Assembly: GCA_964628465.1 (NCBI GenBank)
Contig: CAZVOA010000018.1
Span: forward strand, 3,087-67,086
Direction of reading: 5' to 3'
Source: JAFGPS01 sp964628465
GTDB taxonomy: Bacteria > Planctomycetota > Phycisphaerae > Sedimentisphaerales > Anaerobacaceae
Length of the DNA: 64,000 nucleotides
The notes below the pieces were generated by a model. That model was not told the origin of the DNA. It was given only the letters and a program-made list of their open reading frames with translations, and did no database searches. Position numbers and translations under genes: made by a program. Shown here in pieces: positions 54,824 through 63,893 of this stretch (its first letter is position 1; every line of letters begins with the position of its first letter).

Positions 54824-55726
54824 TCATTTCGATAGAAAGATTAAAAATACTCCCATAAGTATGCCGCATAATCCGAATACTTTTCGCGACAACTGGGTTT
54901 CCTTAAATATTATTCCACCGGCAACGAGAGATATTACGATATAGCTGCATCGTATTGTTATAAGCATTCCAACGAGCGAGCCTTTATAACTTAAGGCGCT
55001 GAAGTATAGATAGTCGGCGACGAGCAGCATAACGCCGATAAGAATAATACTCCATCTCCATCTAAACGGCGTAAAAGTGCTTCTTCTCGGCCACCAGAAA
55101 ACCAGCATAACGATTGCCATCAAAGGAACAATATAAATCGTGAACCATGTCTGCAAAGCCAGAGGCGAATACTCCAGCCGCTGAATCATTAACTTGTCGT
55201 ACATCGCGCTTATGGCGCCAAGTACGGTTGCGAGAATTGCGTATAATACCCACTTGTTTTTATAGAAAACAATTCCCTCATTTTTTCCTACGATGGAAAG
55301 CCAGCCGTATGACACCATAATTACTGTAATACCGAAAAACTGCATGAACGATGGATTTTCATGGAATAATAATATTGCTCCTAAAAGAGTCCAGACCGGT
55401 CCAAATGCGCTGATTGGTGACATTACTGAAATTGGAAGATTTCGCAAAGCACAAAAGCTCATAAGCCATGCGATAGTAATAAGTGCCGATTTAGCTAAAA
55501 CATTGAGATGCCCCGCCAATGTCAGGGAAGGAATATAAAATTTGCTGCCAAGCATCACATCCGGTGCTAATTGCGATAACAAAAGGAAAGGCAATATCGC
55601 AGCTGCTCCGAAAATAGCTGAAAAAAACAAGACAGGCAGCACCGCATTCTGATTGAGTGCGTGCTTCTTGCTGACATCATACATTCCTAAAAATACCGCC
55701 GAGAAAATCCCCAGAACTATCCACAT
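54824..55726 (-). CDS. EamA-family drug/metabolite transporter
   Basis: The 300-residue protein has ten membrane helices arranged as two EamA repeats of five (first YDVSKKHALNQN, NLPISVMSPISAFGPVW; second IVPLMAIVMLVFWW, GSLVGMLITIRCSYIVISL). The substrate is unknown. It is upstream of the DUF486 gene, with a repeat element of about 140 bases between them, and downstream of the YgiQ terminator. Confidence 0.9.
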   Translation of the reverse strand: MWIVLGIFSAVFLGMYDVSKKHALNQNAVLPVLFFSAIFGAAAILPFLLLSQLAPDVMLGSKFYIPSLTLAGHLNVLAKSALITIAWLMSFCALRNLPISVMSPISAFGPVWTLLGAILLFHENPSFMQFFGITVIMVSYGWLSIVGKNEGIVFYKNKWVLYAILATVLGAISAMYDKLMIQRLEYSPLALQTWFTIYIVPLMAIVMLVFWWPRRSTFTPFRWRWSIILIGVMLLVADYLYFSALSYKGSLVGMLITIRCSYIVISLVAGGIIFKETQLSRKVFGLCGILMGVFLIFLSK

Positions 55727-55753
55727 ATATTTTCTTTACACATATATATATAT

Positions 55754-55783
55754 TAAAAAAACCAGCTCTCATTCAAGAACCGG
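55754..55783 (-). terminator. Rho-independent terminator of the YgiQ gene
   Basis: On the minus strand CCGGTTCT and AGAGCTGG form an 8-bp stem with two G-T pairs around TGAATG, followed by TTTTTT. It begins 75 bases after the YgiQ stop codon and may also insulate the EamA gene. Confidence 0.7.
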
Positions 55784-55857
55784 CCTTTCATAAAATCCGT
55801 TTACGTTGGTTAAAATATACAACTATTCTATCGAAAAGAAGAAAGAAAGCAATAGAT

Positions 55858-57666
55858 TTAGTCTCTATGCGGCTTACTGAGAAAACTTATTTTTTTCAGC
55901 AAATCGATACGCTTTTTCTCCCTTAAGAACGGCTCAACAATATTTCTGTTCCAAGGTTCGTAATATTGCAAAAGAGCGGCTTGAAGCTTCTTTTCTTTTC
56001 TTGATTTTGTAACGTAAATGCTTTTCTTTGAAGTATTTACGCCGGAAACGTACATCGCGGTAGATAACGTCTGCGGCACAGGAACGAAATCCTGAACCTG
56101 TCTCGGCTTCCATGAACGCGAAACGAGATACTCCGTGAGTTTCAGAGCGTCTTCATTCCGGCAGCCAGGATGAGAGCTTATAAAATAAGGAACAAGATAC
56201 AGTTTCTTACCGGCTTTCTTCGCGGCTTTGTTAAATTGTTCTTCGAACTGCTCGAAAACGCCATAGTGCGGCTTACCCATTAAATCCAGTACATGCGGAC
56301 AATAATGTTCCGGCGCAACTTTCAAATGTCCGCCCACAAAATACTTCACGAGCAAGTCAATATACTCAGGACTTTTTACAGCGATATCATGCCTGATACC
56401 TGAAGCAACAAAGACATTGATTTTTTTTGAGCCGCTTCTGCTCCATCTCACAAAGGCTTCCATCATTTCTATTATTGGTTTGTGATCAAGTTTCGCGTGT
56501 TTGCATATATTCGGAAAAATGCAGCTTGGCCTCAGACAGGTTTGAGCGTTTGCGCATTCCATGCGATACATATTCGCCGATGGGCCGCCAAGGTCTTCAA
56601 TTGTGCCGCGGAATAATTTGTGCGACTTGATTTTTTCCGCCTCGTTTAATAAAGATTCTATCGACCTCGAAATGATTTGCTTACCCTGGTGACAACCGAT
56701 AGAACAGAATGAGCAGCCTCCGAAACAGCCGCGATGTGTTGTAATTGAAAACTGCACGGGAGTTAACGCTGGTACGCCGCCCTGCTTGTCATAACTCGGA
56801 TGCCACAGTCGGCAAAATGGAAGATCGTATAATTCTTCCAACGTTTCACTGCTAACAGATTCCGCCGGGGGTAATACAACGATTTTCCCCGGATCATTTT
56901 CCTGAACAACAGGATGTCCGCCAACATGTGATTGAGCTTCGTAATTTTTATACGCGTCCATGAACAGGCTTGTGTTTTCCTGCTGCTGAGCAAGTGACGG
57001 TAATTCGACCGCGTTTTCAGGGACAGTCCTTCCCTTGTTTGCGACATATACCGTTCCGGGTACATCTGTTATGTCACCGATTAGCTGGCCGTCATTAAGA
57101 CGCTTTGCAACCTGGGCGATAGAATCTTCTGCCATGCCGTAAATCAATAAATCAGCTTTCGCGTCAACAAGTACCGAGCGTTTTAACTTATCCTCGATAT
57201 AATCGTAATGCACAAGTCGCCGCAAACTCGCTTCGAGTCCGCCGAGAATAATCGGCACATCAGGATAAGCTTCTCGCGCTCTTGCGGAATAAACCAGCAA
57301 AGGCCGAGCCGGCCGCATACCAGTTGCGCCGCCGGGACTGTAAACATCTTCTCTTCTGCGTCCGCCCATAGAAGCATAATCGTTCAGGCGGGAATCGATA
57401 CAGCCGCTCGTAATTCCCCAGAACAATCGCGGCTTGCCAAGCGAACGGAAAGGTTCAACGCTTTTCCAGTCCGGCTGAGCCAGAATCGCTACTCGATAAC
57501 CCAGTTTTTCGAGCCATCGCCCGATTAACGCAACACCAAATGAAGGATGGTCAACATACGCATCGCCTGTAATGAGAACAACATCAGGCTGGCTCCACCC
57601 AAGGTTTCTGATTTCTTCCGCACTGGTTGGTAAGAACTTAATCGTATTATTATTAATTTTCGTCAT
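55858..57666 (-). CDS. YgiQ-family radical SAM protein
   Basis: The 602-residue protein (from ATG 57666) has an N-terminal DUF3362/B12-like domain (QPDVVLITGDAYVDHPSFG), then a radical SAM core with CFGGCSFCSIGCHQG (cluster Cys at C-x3-C-x2-C) and a DUF3362 C-terminal domain (FFSSHPGCRNEDALKL-like YFISSHPGC). YgiQ proteins are widespread but their substrate is unknown. ATG 57666 is preferred to starts further upstream because the conserved NNTIKFLPTSAEEIR begins soon after it. A TATAAT lies only a few bases before this ATG, so the transcript may be nearly leaderless. Confidence 0.88.
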   Translation of the reverse strand: MTKINNNTIKFLPTSAEEIRNLGWSQPDVVLITGDAYVDHPSFGVALIGRWLEKLGYRVAILAQPDWKSVEPFRSLGKPRLFWGITSGCIDSRLNDYASMGGRRREDVYSPGGATGMRPARPLLVYSARAREAYPDVPIILGGLEASLRRLVHYDYIEDKLKRSVLVDAKADLLIYGMAEDSIAQVAKRLNDGQLIGDITDVPGTVYVANKGRTVPENAVELPSLAQQQENTSLFMDAYKNYEAQSHVGGHPVVQENDPGKIVVLPPAESVSSETLEELYDLPFCRLWHPSYDKQGGVPALTPVQFSITTHRGCFGGCSFCSIGCHQGKQIISRSIESLLNEAEKIKSHKLFRGTIEDLGGPSANMYRMECANAQTCLRPSCIFPNICKHAKLDHKPIIEMMEAFVRWSRSGSKKINVFVASGIRHDIAVKSPEYIDLLVKYFVGGHLKVAPEHYCPHVLDLMGKPHYGVFEQFEEQFNKAAKKAGKKLYLVPYFISSHPGCRNEDALKLTEYLVSRSWKPRQVQDFVPVPQTLSTAMYVSGVNTSKKSIYVTKSRKEKKLQAALLQYYEPWNRNIVEPFLREKKRIDLLKKISFLSKPHRD

Positions 57667-57742
57667 TTGCCTATTATACAATATCTGCTGAATATTGTTC
57701 ATATACAAAAATTGTAAGCGTTCACAGAAAAATATATTTATT

Positions 57743-57833
57743 TGTCATTGCGAGCCGACTAAAAGTCGGCGTGGCAATCTAAATCACACGCTTTGAGATT
57801 GCCGCGTCAACCTTCGGTTTCCTCGTAATGACA
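57743..57833. repeat. TGTCATTGCGAG-type palindromic repeat
   Basis: TGTCATTGCGAG and CTCGTAATGACA form imperfect terminal inverted repeats; inside are GCCGAC/GTCGGC, GGCAATCT/AGATTGCC arms. The element type is known from many bacterial genomes. It lies between the YgiQ and aminotransferase-like genes. Confidence 0.75.
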
Positions 57834-57849
57834 TTTGAATAGTTACCAA

Positions 57850-57882
57850 AAAAGAAAAAGCCGGATATTAATATATTCCGGC
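57850..57882 (-). terminator. Rho-independent terminator of the aminotransferase-like gene
   Basis: On the minus strand GCCGG and CCGGC pair with AT-rich inner base pairs (AATAT, ATAT), followed by a T tract. It lies about 30 bases after the stop codon at 57914. Confidence 0.78.
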
Positions 57883-57913
57883 CTTTCTTAAATCTTTTTA
57901 TTTCAAACACTTA

Positions 57914-59131
57914 TCAATAGCACTGCTCGGCGAATGCTTTTACATGTCCGGCGGCGACTTTCTCATCACTTGGGATGCCTGTCACATTTTGTCTGCATCT
58001 TGATTCGGCGAAAACGGGATAAATATGAGCGTTGTAAAGCTGAACCTGCGCACTTTCTTTTGCCTTCGGATTTCTGAATAATCCGGCGTATTCCGGTGAG
58101 TATAAATATTCAATCGGAGTGCCTTTGACAAACTTGCGCCATATAGCTTCGGCTTTCGCGACTCGTTCCAACGCACCTTTATGTTCGGCTTCCAGCTTCG
58201 AGCGGTCATTTATCATAGCTTTTACGAAAGCTCTCGTTATCGCATGTTCGAAAGAACTGCCTCTTGCCCTGATTACAAGATTCAAACTTGTTTGCAGTTG
58301 TTTGTCATCTTTTTTATCCGGGCAATAAACCAGAAGCAAGCCGCATGGACGAAGAGCAAAGCTCAGGAAGCATTTTGTCGGGCTAATCGCGATGCTGAAT
58401 TTCACACCGGCTTCGATAAACGGAGCCAACTGTAACTCGTAGCTTTTTTCCATTACCTTTTCATAACCAATTTTTGAAAGCTCGCTTGCGAACTCAAAAC
58501 CTGAATACGCCCTGTCGAGAACAAGCATATAATTCTTGCCAGACGCGGCTTGTGCGCGAGCCTGTTTTACCTTTGGACCGGTTACAAAACCTGTCGTATT
58601 CATTGGACCGGCCTGATAAAGAGATAAAATATCCTGTCCGTCAATTACCGCGTCTGCCGGGTATTCCTGCACTCCGATACGGCAATTCTTTGCTATAGCC
58701 TTGTATGCCGGCCAGCCCAATTCCTCTATACCCAGCTTCTTTATCTGCGGATTAAGTAAAAGACTCAAGTCGATAGCGGTCTGTACCGCTCCGGTTCCTG
58801 CGTCAGACGGTAACGCGAGCTTAAAATTATCCCAATGCTTCTGAGGCACTTTTTGCCATGAAAGTACGGCTTCCTTCAATTTTCCAAGCTGCTTGTTTGA
58901 ATTGTAATAATTACCTTCCCCGCTGCCGTCAATTTCCTTGCGGGCATATTCCAGAAGTGTCGCTGAAGTCGCCATCGGATTGCCCTTTTCGTCGAGAACA
59001 ATACCAATTCCATAATTGTAACCGGCATCATCCATATCGAAAAGAACCTTGGCTGACTGATTCGCGTCGATGCCCTGCGAAGCAAGTTCTTTAGCTTTTT
59101 CAAATACTTTTGTGCCGAATTCCAAACTCAT
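57914..59131 (-). CDS. Divergent class I aminotransferase-like PLP protein
   Basis: The 405 residues have the fold pattern of aspartate/aromatic aminotransferases: a glycine-rich LPSDAGTGAVQTAIDLSLLL, the PLP-contacting VLDRAYSGFEFA (DxAYxGF in AspC), a Lys in ISPTKCF at the internal aldimine position (AspC SFSKNFGL) and ALRPCG with an Arg at the phosphate-binding position. The sequence is very divergent elsewhere, with no clear substrate-binding arginine. It may be a standard aminotransferase of an unusual branch or a related lyase. GAAAGGTAAG-like ribosome sequence precedes the ATG. Confidence 0.72.
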   Translation of the reverse strand: MSLEFGTKVFEKAKELASQGIDANQSAKVLFDMDDAGYNYGIGIVLDEKGNPMATSATLLEYARKEIDGSGEGNYYNSNKQLGKLKEAVLSWQKVPQKHWDNFKLALPSDAGTGAVQTAIDLSLLLNPQIKKLGIEELGWPAYKAIAKNCRIGVQEYPADAVIDGQDILSLYQAGPMNTTGFVTGPKVKQARAQAASGKNYMLVLDRAYSGFEFASELSKIGYEKVMEKSYELQLAPFIEAGVKFSIAISPTKCFLSFALRPCGLLLVYCPDKKDDKQLQTSLNLVIRARGSSFEHAITRAFVKAMINDRSKLEAEHKGALERVAKAEAIWRKFVKGTPIEYLYSPEYAGLFRNPKAKESAQVQLYNAHIYPVFAESRCRQNVTGIPSDEKVAAGHVKAFAEQCY

Positions 59132-59236
59132 AAACTTACCTTTCGTGATAAATATTAAACATTTCCTTCAAATACATCCGGGGTAATATACAATATTTCC
59201 TTTAAAATGAAAAGACTGACTGAAAATATATTTTTC

Positions 59237-60751
59237 TTAAGTTATACTTAGAATATATCCTTCATCCGAATTGATTTCGGATGTGATGTTCCACCTTATA
59301 CTTGTGAGCTTTTTGAGGAAATATTCGTCATGGCTTATCAAAATTAAACTGCATGGGCAATCCGAAAGAGCCTGTTCAAGGCATTCTATCGACGGTAAAT
59401 CCATATGGTTTGTCGGCTCATCCATAACTATAACATGCGGCGTATTGACCATACCTAAAGCCAAAAGCAGTTTTCGTATTTCACCCGGGCTTGGTTCATC
59501 GCTATCCAGAAGACGCTGCGGCCTTGAGCCAAGCCTGCTTACAATATTCATAAGATGCCCAAGTTTTTCATCAGATAAATCTCGAACCTGAGCCAGAATA
59601 TCCCTGGAGCGGGCAAGTTCAATTTCCTGCGGTATATATGCAACATGCTCTTTTTCTACATTAAGTAAACTAATAAGGTACTTTATAATAGAACTTTTTC
59701 CTGAGCCGTTCGGACCTGTTATAGCAATTCGATCTGTTGAACCAATATATAATTCAGGATAAGAAAGATGCTTCTGGCCGCCAAGAGATAATGAACCTTT
59801 TGGCTCCTGAAGAATAAAGTTTCTTTTGGATACCGAACCGGGTAACCAAATTCCCAACGTATATTCTTTTTTTACGGTAATGTTTTTCAGATTTTCCTGG
59901 GCTTGATCAAGACGCCCTTGCAACTGGCTGCGAAGCTTTCCAGCAAAGCCATCTTTGCCGCTTACCCTTGCTCGATCTATTTTTTCACGAGCATCAACAT
60001 CTCCTCTCGCCAGGCCGCGTTTGGAACGCATTTTATCTGCCTGTTTCGCAAGTTCACCGCGTTTTACAACTTCCTTGTGTAATTTTTTATAAGCCTGTTT
60101 TTGATGTGCGTATTGGTTTTCAACTGAAAGTCTCTCCTGCTTTGCGACTTCCATACCATGGGTTACTCCGCCGGGGCGGCAGATAATATCAGGCGGGTCA
60201 ATGAATATACATTGTCTGCAAAGTAAATCAAGAAGCTCGCGATTATGACTTACAATCAATCCGATTCCATGAAACCCCTGTAACGCCTGGATAACAATCT
60301 TTGATACCTGAGAGTCGATATGGTTGGTAGGTTCGTCAATAGCTAAAACTTCAGGTTCGAGCCATAACGCCGCGGCTATCTGTGCACGTTTGCGTTCTCC
60401 ATGTGATAGCGTTTCCCATCGATTTATCCATTCATCGCACACACCCAACTGCTCTTTTATGATATATGCAGATTTTGTCTGTGCCTGGAGAAATTCATAG
60501 AATTTTTCCGGAATATCGTCCGTACGTTGAGGACAATACACTGAATTGCAGTAAACGTTTATTGAGCCTTTATCAGGTTCCAGCAAACCGGTTGCAAGCT
60601 TTAGTAATGTTGTCTTGCCTGCTCCATTAGGTCCGACAATACCCGTCCAGCCGGAATTTACCTGTAAAGTAATATCCCTAAACAACGCTTCCGAAGAAGA
60701 TTCGTATATAAATGTCACATTCTGGAATTTTAGATTATTTTTTGTTGCCAT
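59237..60751 (-). CDS. ABC-F family ATPase
   Basis: This soluble protein has two ABC domains and no membrane helix, 504 residues. The N-half has Walker A GPNGAGKTT, signature LSHGERKRAQIA and Walker B VLAIDEPTNHID; the C-half has GPNGSGKSS, PSPGEIRKLLLALG and VIVMDEPTNHMD. The linker between halves is long and basic, typical of ABC-F translation factors that act in the ribosomal E site. It may protect ribosomes from antibiotics or help stalled ones. ATG 60751 gives MATKNNLKFQNVTF; a TTG further upstream at 60793 is less likely. Confidence 0.9.
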   Translation of the reverse strand: MATKNNLKFQNVTFIYESSSEALFRDITLQVNSGWTGIVGPNGAGKTTLLKLATGLLEPDKGSINVYCNSVYCPQRTDDIPEKFYEFLQAQTKSAYIIKEQLGVCDEWINRWETLSHGERKRAQIAAALWLEPEVLAIDEPTNHIDSQVSKIVIQALQGFHGIGLIVSHNRELLDLLCRQCIFIDPPDIICRPGGVTHGMEVAKQERLSVENQYAHQKQAYKKLHKEVVKRGELAKQADKMRSKRGLARGDVDAREKIDRARVSGKDGFAGKLRSQLQGRLDQAQENLKNITVKKEYTLGIWLPGSVSKRNFILQEPKGSLSLGGQKHLSYPELYIGSTDRIAITGPNGSGKSSIIKYLISLLNVEKEHVAYIPQEIELARSRDILAQVRDLSDEKLGHLMNIVSRLGSRPQRLLDSDEPSPGEIRKLLLALGMVNTPHVIVMDEPTNHMDLPSIECLEQALSDCPCSLILISHDEYFLKKLTSIRWNITSEINSDEGYILSIT

Positions 60752-60799
60752 ACTTTTATTGAATATTCTATTAATAAAATATGAATCAGGCAATAAAAA

Positions 60800-61201
60800 A
60801 TGGGGATTCTTAAGTTAATGCAGATAAGCAAAGAAGCGGTAATAAATGGTCACGCGGCGGAGATTCTACTCGGACAGAATTGTCAGGAGTCTATAGATAA
60901 AAGTGTCGTACCTGCTGCGACAAAACAGTGCGTTCAAGTACGACAGGATTGCCTACATATTAATAACACAACTAATAAAGATACTATAAGAGCGACTATT
61001 GAGCGGCCTTTGCCTCTGCCTGCCGGTGGGCAGGCTCCGGCCGCTCTTGAACAAAGGACAGAGGCCCGTCTGGATGCGATTGGAAATTTCAAGCAAAAGT
61101 TCGGGATAGGCAGCAGGAAAAAATACACTCCCCTATCTGAAGGGGAATTCCATGACAAAAAACAGAAGCAAAAAGAAGCGTTATTAGCGTTAAAGAATTG
61201 A
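60800..61201 (+). CDS. Possible 133-residue protein with embedded palindrome
   Basis: The frame opens MGILKLMQISKEAVINGHAAE and ends with a basic Lys/Gln-rich helix (DKKQKQKEALLALKN). A GC-rich palindrome (GAGCGGCC near 61001 to GGCCGCTC near 61046) lies inside the frame and is out of keeping with its surroundings, so either a repeat inserted in frame or the frame is fortuitous. ATG 60818 is an alternative start. No ribosome site or family is recognised. It is divergent from the ABC-F gene. Confidence 0.35.
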   Translation: MGILKLMQISKEAVINGHAAEILLGQNCQESIDKSVVPAATKQCVQVRQDCLHINNTTNKDTIRATIERPLPLPAGGQAPAALEQRTEARLDAIGNFKQKFGIGSRKKYTPLSEGEFHDKKQKQKEALLALKN

Positions 61202-61267
61202 TTGAATATAACTTTATGACGAAGTATAATATCTTTTTTGATGAGATTAAAGACTGGAGTAAAAAAT

Positions 61268-62173
61268 ATGACAAAGGAAAGAGCCGTGAAAAAGGAAATA
61301 GCGTTGAAATTATTCAGGTCAACGTATGTTTTAATTATCTGTGCAATCTTAACACTGATATTCATCTCAGGAAATAAACTACAATCTTATATGAACAAGG
61401 GTGTAGATAGAAATATCAATGATATAGTTGCCCATAGATTAGGTAAGAAAACAAACAAACTTACGTCTGACGACTTTAAAAATATTGATTCAATTGAAAT
61501 ATCAAAAAAAATCTGCCCTAATCTAAAATCTCTAAAGAAGATGACGAATTTAAAAAGTATATCTTTGAATAATCCGTTAGACAAAACAGACAATTCTCCA
61601 GAGTGGCTAAAGAAAGCTCGCAAGTTCATAAAAATATCAAAACAAAATAAATGGAAACCATACGATCTCAAACCATTGCAAAATCTCAAAAAGCTGGAAT
61701 CGCTTTCTATTTATACTTATAGACTTGATAATATCAATCAAATTGGAAAGCTTGACAACCTCAAATACCTCAAAATAGCTGTATCACCTGATAATCCGAT
61801 ACAGGATTTAAGTCCTTTGTTATCAATTACAAATCTGCAAGGTCTGAATATTTCTATTATTTCAAATAATATAATTGGTCCTTTGGCAGATTTTACGAAC
61901 CTTGAGGAGCTTGAACTTGATTTCCTTGGCGCTCCTGCTATTGATATAAGTTTTCTTTCCAATCTTGGAAAGCTTCGCAAGCTTACCATTTATAACTCTC
62001 AAATAGCTGATATAAGTCCACTTTCTGATCTCTCGAATTTAGAAAATCTAATTTTTGAAGCAAACGGATATAAAGACTTGTTTCCTCTGGCAAAATTGAC
62101 AAAGCTGAAATCACTTGAACTTGCTTCCAACTCAATAAATGATTTCGGCCCACTGGCTGAGCTTGAAAATCTG
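61268..62173 (+). pseudogene. Leucine-rich repeat protein gene, 5' part, split by IS1-type element
   Basis: ATG 61268 follows GGAG by 8 bases. The product has a membrane helix (STYVLIICAILTLIFISG), a linker with HRLGKKTNKLTSDDFKNID that matches the linker of the LRR protein at 20469, and leucine-rich repeats (LQNLKKLESLSIYTY, LTNLEELELDFL, LSDLSNLENLIFEANGY). The frame is cut after codon CTG at 62171-62173, where the inserted element begins; translation would run into it and stop at 62191. Removal of the insertion would restore the LRR frame to 63963. It is a pseudogene unless excision restores it. Confidence 0.9.
62166..62173. repeat. Target-site duplication, left copy
   Basis: AAAATCTG lies directly outside the left inverted repeat and is repeated at 63955-63962 outside the right one. 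Eight or nine bases are typical of IS1-family transposition. Confidence 0.9.
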
Positions 62174-62182
62174 GGTAGTGGG

Positions 62183-63031
62183 TTAGTTTGAAATTTTTTT
62201 ATCAAGCAAGTTAATAATATCTTCCAAACTCCATAACTTATTGGTAATACCCGCTTCCATAGCAGGCGTTACTCTTAAAGTTTTATGTATTCTGCAAAAG
62301 TTATAATACATGAAATGTAACGCAACTGCATACTCTAAATTCTCAATTTTCTTACTAAAAGCATTTGTTAGCCTTGTGAATCTGCGCATACTCATACGCA
62401 TAGTTAAATTCTGTCTCTCAATATAAGAAGTCGATACATGACTTGCGTCTGGCTTGCCAGAGATAACCGATAGTTGGCAACTAAGAACATCCCCAGAGCT
62501 ATATCGTTTTTCTGGCAATTTTGGCTCATAGGACTTGCCATATAGCTTTATTAGTGTTGCATAATCAACATCACCACCAAAGGCACTGTCAACAGCGTCT
62601 AAATAAGCTCTATGCCCATCGCTTGTTAGTTGTACCCTATGGGTAAGCCTATCAGCTAAATCACACATGAACATATTTGCCCAATCAGCATCACGTTTGC
62701 CAACAAGCCAGCAAGGCACTAACTTAGTATCAGCATCAATCGCAACCCATGTCCAGCAATCACCATAACCAAACTGGTCTTTGTATTGTTCGGGTAAGTT
62801 TTTATTTTTAGCATAACAAAACGACCATATTTCATCTACCTGTATTCTTTCACATGACAGATTAACCATTACTTTGTTTTGGTATTGTTCACAAACTCTA
62901 CCAATATCACACAATAATTTTGTTACAGTGTTTTTGGCTACGCCTGTCATTCTAACGGTAGAACGGATTGAATTGCCTTCGACTAATGCGGCTAAAACTT
63001 GTATTCTTTTTTCTTTGCTTAATTGTCTCAT
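62183..63031 (-). CDS. IS1-family DDE transposase
   Basis: The 282-residue protein is encoded in one frame, unlike the programmed frameshift of classic IS1. An N-terminal helix-turn-helix (VEGNSIRSTVRMTGVAKNTVTKLL) precedes a DDE domain: IQVDEIWSFCY (first Asp), VAIDADTKL, LTSDGHRAYLDA, and SYIERQNLTMRMSMRRFTRL with the catalytic Glu. ATG 63031 is chosen; the reading frame continues upstream without a better start. The stop codon (62183-62185) lies within the left inverted repeat. Confidence 0.93.
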   Translation of the reverse strand: MRQLSKEKRIQVLAALVEGNSIRSTVRMTGVAKNTVTKLLCDIGRVCEQYQNKVMVNLSCERIQVDEIWSFCYAKNKNLPEQYKDQFGYGDCWTWVAIDADTKLVPCWLVGKRDADWANMFMCDLADRLTHRVQLTSDGHRAYLDAVDSAFGGDVDYATLIKLYGKSYEPKLPEKRYSSGDVLSCQLSVISGKPDASHVSTSYIERQNLTMRMSMRRFTRLTNAFSKKIENLEYAVALHFMYYNFCRIHKTLRVTPAMEAGITNKLWSLEDIINLLDKKISN

Positions 63032-63141
63032 AGTTATTATTGTAGCTACATAAATACTACATGTCATATAAAATCCATAAAAATACCACAAAAATATAAA
63101 AATAGTTTTGCATGTGTATTTTTAATAGATATAATATGGTT

Positions 63142-63333
63142 ATGAAAAATAAAGTTGGACGACCAATAAAACCCAAAACAGAGCAGAGAGATAACGTATT
63201 GAGAATACGTTTAACCGCTTCAGAGCGTGAGATTCTCGAAAATGCCGCGCAACTAAAACATCTTGACACTTCGTCTTGGGTACGGTCTGTAATTCTTACA
63301 CAGGCCGAAAAAGATATTGACACAAAGTTATAA
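63142..63333 (+). CDS. Ribbon-helix-helix-like passenger protein of the IS
   Basis: The 63-residue protein reads KNKVGRPIKPKTEQRDNVLRIRLTASEREILEN, followed by AAQLKHLDTSSWVRSVIL. A basic tail, a single beta-strand (NVLRIRLT) and two helices are the layout of a CopG/ribbon-helix-helix DNA-binding or MobC/DUF1778-like protein. ATG 63142 is chosen; ATG 63136 and 63112 are also in frame. A TATAAT at 63130-63135 almost touches the start, so the transcript may be leaderless. A regulator or antitoxin role is inferred. Confidence 0.7.
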   Translation: MKNKVGRPIKPKTEQRDNVLRIRLTASEREILENAAQLKHLDTSSWVRSVILTQAEKDIDTKL

Positions 63334-63752
63334 GAAACTATAATAATTGCAATGGACGGCGATTAAACCGCCCATTGCTAAATAGTAGTTTCTCACATCC
63401 TACTAAGCCAAAATGCTATTAGCATCAGGCGAAGAAGAAAGAGATGAATATATTTATTCATATTCAGAATCCTTTCTTTGAATATGGCTGATTGATTGCG
63501 TTTTGTATTGGTCGTACTTGGCAATCTTTGGCCTAACAATATTTAGCCGCCCTTACTATAAGAGCGGCTTATTTTATTTTATCATAACTTCCTATAAGAA
63601 CTGCCTTTTTGTCATAGTATCAAACATTCTTTAATACAGTAGTATTATTAAAACTTCTTGTTATTATAAGAGTCTCTAATGGAAGCTTCAAGTTTAAAAT
63701 AAACAAAATTTTAAAGTTTTTTCATGCTGGAATGCTAAATAAAGTGATTGAT
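63334..63752. other. Non-coding part of the IS1-type element, with a hairpin
   Basis: About 420 bases inside the element have no supported gene. Near 63353-63380 GGACGGCGATTAAACCGCCC can fold, and at 63545-63569 AGCCGC pairs with GCGGCT across a C-A mismatch plus CTT/AAG around ACTAT, followed by TATTTTATTTT, which looks like a terminator on the plus strand. An element-borne RNA ending there is possible. Confidence 0.5.
63545..63582 (+). terminator. Terminator-like hairpin in the IS non-coding part
   Basis: The stem pairs AGCCGC (63545-63550) with GCGGCT (63564-63569) and, after one mismatch, CTT with AAG; T-rich TATTTTATTTTAT follows. It would end a transcript from the RHH-like gene or an RNA. 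Confidence 0.55.
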
Positions 63753-63893
63753 TTAACTTTTTTTTGTCGAGTTTGACTGGTGATTTGGTTGGGGATTTGT
63801 AGCTTTTTCAACTATACTTTTTGCAAGCTGATTAAAGTCTTTAATCTTCGTTTTTGGCTTAATAATCAAGTTTTTATTGTCTTTTTTTACCAT
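63753..63893 (-). CDS. Small 46-residue ORF inside the IS
   Basis: ATG 63891-63893 (minus) opens MVKKDNKNLIIKPKTKIKD and continues FNQLAKSIVEKATNPQPNHQ to a Lys-Ser end before TAA at 63753. Composition is basic and protein-like with one amphipathic helix (FNQLAKSIVEKA). No family is recognised. It could pair functionally with the RHH-like gene or the transposase. Confidence 0.5.
   Translation of the reverse strand: MVKKDNKNLIIKPKTKIKDFNQLAKSIVEKATNPQPNHQSNSTKKS

Noticed and set aside
62183..63091. IS1 programmed frameshift and longer transposase start
   Set aside because: One continuous frame encodes the whole transposase, and the upstream residues lack a ribosome site and homology.
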